Positions 59,001-64,000 of a stretch of DNA of 64,000 nucleotides are shown here, piece after piece. The DNA lies in contig NW_023601754.1 in the NCBI RefSeq assembly GCF_014898055.3, positions 51,453,013 through 51,517,012 on the forward strand. Direction: 5' to 3'. The notes beneath the pieces were generated by a model. That model was given only the letters and a program-made list of their open reading frames with translations, was not told the DNA's origin and searched no databases. How positions within the stretch are numbered: the first letter of the stretch is position 1; the number at the start of each line of letters is the position of its first letter. Position numbers and translations under genes: made by a program. This DNA is from Talpa occidentalis (taxonomy: Eukaryota; Chordata; Mammalia; Eulipotyphla; Talpidae).

Positions 59001-62000
59001 CCCGAAGGGGCTGCCGTTGCTGGTGAGGTGCAGGGCTCTTTCCCAGCAGGTTTGGCCAGGGAGGTGGGGGGGAGGCAGGGGGGCGTGCAGGAGTGATACC
59101 TGGGGCAGGGACCTCCCATCTGGGCTCTGGGGGGCCGCCTGTGTGTCCCAGCCTGGCTTCCTTCCTCCCAGACCCGGGCACCCCAAGCGAGGAGGAGCTC
59201 CTGGCCGACGTGGTGCCCACCAGTAGCAGGCTCCGGCCACGCGCCGGGCGGACCCGGGCCATTGCCAGGACACGGCAGAGTGAGCGGGTCCGTGCCACCG
59301 TGAACCGGAACCGGATCTCCACCGCCAGGAGTGCGCAGGTGGGTGCCACCGAAACACTGAGCTTGAGGGGGTGTTGGGACGACGCGGCCAGGCACCATCA
59401 GTGGCCCCCAGCTGCACGTCCTGCCACGTCCCCTGCACGGCGGCTCTGGGCCCCCTGCCCCTCCCCGCCCCCTGGGGCTCTGTGGGAGGACCTGCTGGCA
59501 GGCTGAGGGCAGCCACCTGACTGTCCTCTCCCTGTGGTCAGCACATCCCGAGGTACCTCACGTCGTCGCTGCTGGACGAGACTATCGAAGCTGTGGCATC
59601 CGGTCTGAGCACTGCTGTGTACCAGCGCCCCCTGGGCCCCCGCGCTTCTGCCAAGCGGAGGAAAGCAGGTGGGCCTGGTGGGCGGGGCTGCGGGAGGCCT
59701 GGGCGGGCTCCGGGCACAGTGCCTGGCAGTGCAACAGGGCCTGGCGCTGTTTGGGGCGATGGCCGAGTGAGGAGGTGCCCCCGCCTGCTCTCTCGGGGGG
59801 GTATCGGTGTCTCCCTGGGGGGAGTTTACTTACAAGGATCCTGCGGGCTCTGCTCGGGCATTTCGTCCCTCGCCCAGCAGGAGCCGTCCCAGGGCACGGT
59901 GAGTAGAGGCCTCTGCGGCCCCTGCCCAGCCTGGGGGCAGAGCTGTGATGGCCGGGACTGTGACGCCTGCAGTGGAGTCACAGCGGGTGCCGCATCCCCT
60001 GCCTTCCCCTGTCCCTGCCGCACCGGCCCCTGGACCCCCATCTCGTCGGCCCGGGCCTCGTGCTGGCCGGGCCTTGCGGAGGCTGCGAGGCCGCAGGTGG
60101 GTGTGGAGGGGCGGCTGGCCCCGCGCTCAGTCCTGCCGTGTCCTGGGGGCTCTGTGGCAGCCAGCACGAGTTGCAAGTTGCAGTGGTATCACAGACGCGA
60201 CAGGATCTCGGGCAGCTCTGGCCTGAGACCCGCAGGGGCACTACCTCGTCCCACAGGTGCCCCAGGTTGGGCACCGCCAGCTGCAGCCGGGCTGGGGCCC
60301 ACTGGGGTATGCGGCGGCTGGCCACCTCTCGCATGGCTTTGGAAGCGGCCGCCTCAGGCCTGGCAGCCTGCGTTCCTGTGCCCTGCGGGCTGCCCCGGTC
60401 CCTGCCCTGACCAGGTTGGCACCCTGCAGGGCCTGGGAGGCCCGCCCCCACCGCCGTGTCCCATCTCCTCCGACTCGGCCCCGTCCCCGGGTGTGAGCAT
60501 CGGGAGCAGCCCTGAGGCCTCGAGGCAGGCGCCAGGCTGCCCGGGCTCCTTGAGCGTCTGCTCTAAACAGTGTTTGGCGCTGGCTCGTGCCTGGCTCTGG
60601 CGGCGTGTGGCTGTCCCCTCTAGAGGGTCCGCCTGTGGCCTGGCACAGATCTCTCTCGTCCTCGTAGGGAGACGGCGGAAGGCGCCGGGGAGGAGGAAAG
60701 GCCCGTCTAAGTCACCCAGGAAGAGCCGGGGCTCTGGGGCACGGCTGAAGAGACGCCAGGGCCGCGTGAGGAAGAGGAGGGGCAGCAGGACGCAGGTAGC
60801 CTGGGCCGGGGGTCAGGGGGATCCCGCTCTCAGCTGCAGTCCCGAGCGCTGGCTCTGTGCTGGCCCCAGGGTGTGCCCACGTGCAGGCGGCCCGAGTCCC
60901 AGGCCGAGTCTGGTCTGCCTGCCCATCCCACCATCCCCTGCTCGGAGGCGGCAGTGGCCCCGCCCGCTGCTGTCCCGTGTGGTTGCTGTTCCTGCCAGCC
61001 TCATCCTGGACACAGGCGCTGGTCCCGGCTAGGGCCGTGGGGGGTGGGGGTGGGGTTGCGGGACCACCCAGCTCCGGGATCGCAAGTCAGGGCCCCAGGT
61101 GGGTCCTGCTCACAGTCCTGTTTCTTGGTCAGAATGAAGCTACGGCCCGCTCCCGCCTGGCACAGACCCTGGGCCTGCGGAGGCCAGCCCGGGGGGCCTG
61201 CACCCCCTCTCTGTACAGGCCAGCAGAGCCCTCCCTGGGGCTGCTGCGTGCCGACATTGGGGCCGCCTCCCTGTCTCTGTTTGGGGATCCTTACGAGCTG
61301 GATCCCTTCGACAGGTGAGCAGGCGTAGGGCTGTGTAACTCTCCTAGCACGCAGGGCGGCCCCATCTCACCTGTGATGGGCCTACCCTGGCCTGTGGGTG
61401 CCCTGGGCCTCACCTGCTGTCTCTAACCCACTCTGCAGCGGTGAGGCCCTGCCTGCCAGCCCCGGCTCCCTGCTGCACGACAAGAGGCGGGCCCTGTCCC
61501 AGTCGGCTCTGCGGTCCCACCAGCCGGTGGCCCGGCCGGTCTCCGTGGGGCTCTCCAGGTGGGTCCCGGGCAGGCGGCAGGGACTGGTGGGCCTCGCCAC
61601 GCCCCAGGCTGCTCCCGGGGTGACTCGTGCAGGCCATGAGGCCACCACTAGGGGCCATGGGAGGAGCCCCACGCTGGGCTGGGTGTCCTCAGGGAGCGGA
61701 CCAGGCCTCAGGGCCAGCCCCTCGGTCGGGCCCAGCTGGGCAGAAGCACCGACGCTCCTCCCGCCGCCATGTTCGCTGTAGGCGGAGCCTCCCTGCTGCT
61801 GGGTCGGAGCCCGAGGTGGACGAGGCCCCCGAGCCCGACCTGCTGGGCAGCATCCTGTCCAGCCAGAGCCTCCTGATGATGAACGGCGCCGACGTGACCA
61901 TCCACCGGGACGGCTCCCTTAGTGCCAAGCGGGCGGGTGAGCAGCCGGGGCCCTTTGCGCCGGGACGGGGCGCGGCTCTTCTGCTGGTGCCCCCTTCTGA

Positions 62001-64000
62001 GCCGCCCGTCGGCTTGGGGAGTCCCCGAGAGTCGCGCATGGGAGGGCTTCAGGGATGGAGCGGCTCCCCGGGAGAGGTGGGTGGCTGTGGGGGTGCTCAG
62101 CAATGGGCGTGGGGGGCCCAGAGATCTGCACCGCAGTTTCTGGGATGTGCAATGAAAGCCCCAGCCTCCCGGGCCCACAGCCTCCCCGCGGGGCCTGGAC
62201 TGGGTATCCAGCTCAGAAAGCTTTATTGTTTATTTAAACTGGGGCGAAGTGTAGGTGGGGGGCACAGCCCCCACACCTGCCACCAGGCCCAGCCGGCCAC
62301 GCTCTGCACCGCACCCCTCCCCTCCAGTGCCTCAGCCCTGCAGTCAGGCCCTTGGTCTGCTGGTCTAGTTCCTCCTCATCCAGGTCCCAGCGGGTCTTAG
62401 GTGTCCTCCAGCTCCTGGTGACCCCAATAGTGGCCAGAGCTCCTTGCAGACAGGGCTGACACCTCTCGCCTTTGTCTTTCAGCACCCGTTTCTTGTCAGC
62501 GGGACTTGCCGGGTCTGCCCAATCGGGGACGAGGCCCCGGGGTCGGGGATGGCCTGCAGCCAGGCGGGCCACGCTCAGGGAATGGCCGCAGCCAGCAGGG
62601 CGCGGGGCCCAGTCCTTCCTGTGCACCCGCCGTGGCCACGGGGGCGACGGTGAGACCAGGCCCCTCTGCAGGACCCCCGAGGCCAGGCCAGACCCAGAAT
62701 TTGTCTGCCGGGAGCAGGCTTGGCTTCCCGCGTGGCGGCACCCCCTGCCTGATGGGCAGTGGCCCGCGCTCCCCGTCTCTGGGTCCTGCCATGTCTCAGG
62801 TCTCCGAGGGCAGCCCGGTCTCACCCTCCAGGAGCACAGGGCTGGGGCAGGCCCCGAGAACGACGTCCGGGAGGACTGATGTTCCCCAGCTTCCTCAGAT
62901 ACCAAAGATTGGCCCGGGTGGGCAGGCTGACGGGGCCCCCGCCCCAGGGCAGCACGTTGAGCTCCCCAGCGCCTGCATCAGCCGGTTGACTGGCAGGGAG
63001 GGCCCCACACAGCCAAGCCACAGCGCCCGGACCGAGGGCGAGCCCAGTGGCAGGGGCCCGCAGGAACCCAGCTCACAGGCGGGGGGCGCCCCCACTCCAG
63101 CCCCAAGGGCGCCCTGCAGGGGGAAGGGCATCGGCTCCACCTTCGAGAGCTTCAGGATCAACATCCCGGGGAACGCGGCCCAGGCCGGCCGGCCCTCCCA
63201 CCCCGGCTTCTGCAACACCTTCCGGCCGGTGGACAGCAAGGCCCCACGCAAGGAGGCGCCCTCGCCCCTCTTCTCCATCCGGAAGGCGCGGCAGCTCAAG
63301 AGCGAGATGTACGACCCCTTCGACCCCACGGGCTCCGACTCCAGCTCGCCCGCCGGCAGCCCTGAGCGCCTGGGCCCCGGGCTCCTGCCCACCGAGATCA
63401 CCAGGACCATCTCCGTCGACAGCCCCGAGGCCCCCGCGGCCCCGGCCGTGCGCTGCGTCACCTCCTACACGGTGGAGGCTGTTTTCGGGGCCGAGCCCGA
63501 GCCCTCCGGGGCGCTGCAGCCCCGTGACCAGGACGTGGCCGGCGTGGCGCGGGATGTGCCAGCGGCAGAGGAGGGGCTGGCCGGGAGCCCAGGGTCAGCT
63601 GCCCCGGGGCCGAGCCCGTGCCCGCCGGGGCCCTGGGAGGATGACGACGGCCCCCACCACAGCACCTTCTTCGGCTCTGAGGAGCGGACAGTGACCTGTG
63701 TGGCCGGCCCGGAGCCCGGGCCCTTGCGGAGCGCCCCCCACAGGCTCGTGGAGCTCCGCTCCCGCTCCCGCTCCAGCTCGGGCTCCACGTCCAGCTCGCA
63801 CGGCCGCAGGAAAGCCAAGCGGAAGCGGACAGCTGCCAGGGGGCACCGGCGGTCCCGCTCCCGGGACCGGGCCTCGCGCTCGGCCTCGCCGCCCCCGGGC
63901 GGGGACTACCCTGGCAGGCAGCGGCCCAGGGCCCGGAGCCGCAGGTCTTCCAGCGACCGGTCCAGCAGCCGTGAGCAGGCCAAGCGCAGGCGGGCCAGGG
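56004..64000 (+). CDS. PHRF1: PHD and RING finger domain protein 1, first 13 coding exons (right end truncated)
   Basis: Nuclear E3 ubiquitin ligase acting on TGIF in TGF-beta signalling and binding histone H3K36 methyl marks (established for human). Exons are 56004-56094, 56321-56413, 58045-58250, 58339-58422, 58553-58671, 58925-59022, 59172-59338, 59542-59668, 60668-60795, 61133-61314, 61439-61558, 61782-61936 and 62483-past 64000. About 1029 codons are present of roughly 1650. The start MDDDSLDEL is followed by an acidic Ser/Asp/Glu stretch. The RING is CPICLNAF ... CAHHFCLDCILEW ... CPVD. The PHD finger is CGTCGRSDRED ... CDGCDAGYHMECL ... WFCPEC, with all zinc ligands. Basic RK-rich exon 9, LGLLRADIGAASLSLFGDPY and FESFRINIPGN follow. 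An RS-rich tail begins near 63750. The C-terminal SRI domain lies outside the window. The large exon 13 is open to the edge. Confidence 0.95.
56414..58044 (+). other. PHRF1: PHRF1 intron between acidic-domain exons
   Basis: A 1.6-kb intron with no recognised repeat or nested gene. The human protein has a longer acidic segment at this point, so an extra small exon cannot be excluded. Confidence 0.5.

Overview
This is a very GC-rich, spliced vertebrate genomic window. Introns are bounded by GT/AG, CpG islands sit at gene starts, and SINEs are present. The genes and their order match the human 11p15.5 block PTDSS2, RNH1, HRAS, LRRC56, LMNTD2, RASSF7, MIR210, PHRF1, so this is orthologous mammalian DNA. 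The tRNA-derived SINEs start with a CCTCCCCTGGTGGTGCAG-like head and end in a TAAATAAA-type tail. They are not primate Alu, rodent B1/B2 or carnivore SINEC, and suggest a laurasiatherian, possibly a bat; I cannot fix the species. Human comparisons throughout are from memory.

Layout. PTDSS2 (+, 205-11231, 12 coding exons) makes phosphatidylserine. Its introns hold most of the transposons: an AT-rich island, an LTR-like element, a SINE pair in inverted orientation and an L1-like fragment. RNH1 (-, 15660-12432, 9 coding exons) converges on it and encodes the cytosolic ribonuclease inhibitor. A gene-poor stretch (about 17.5-23.7 kb) holds two SINEs and an orphan CpG island. HRAS (-, 25234-23966) follows, with its alternative IDX exon intact, and shares a CpG-island region with LRRC56 (+, exons from about 29316 to 39951), a ciliary leucine-rich-repeat gene. 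LMNTD2 (-, 44433-40312) converges on LRRC56 and is head-to-head with RASSF7 (+, 46418-47918) across an island carrying four evenly spaced CCAAT boxes. The microRNA miR-210 (-, about 50167-50275) lies beyond RASSF7 next to a GC-rich promoter with a hypoxia-type ACGTG core. PHRF1 (+, from 56004) runs off the right edge inside its large exon.

Functionally the genes are mostly unrelated housekeeping or signalling genes. HRAS and RASSF7 are both linked to Ras-type signalling, and miR-210 is the classic hypoxia microRNA. The main oddities are these: LRRC56 has no usable in-frame ATG in the exons I can see; the RASSF7 C-terminal tail is read in a different frame from the human protein; GGGGCC hexanucleotide tracts occur in the probable HRAS 5' exon and in an LMNTD2 intron; and the HRAS CAAX box is CLLS. 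Most long open frames in this window are by-products of high GC, not genes.
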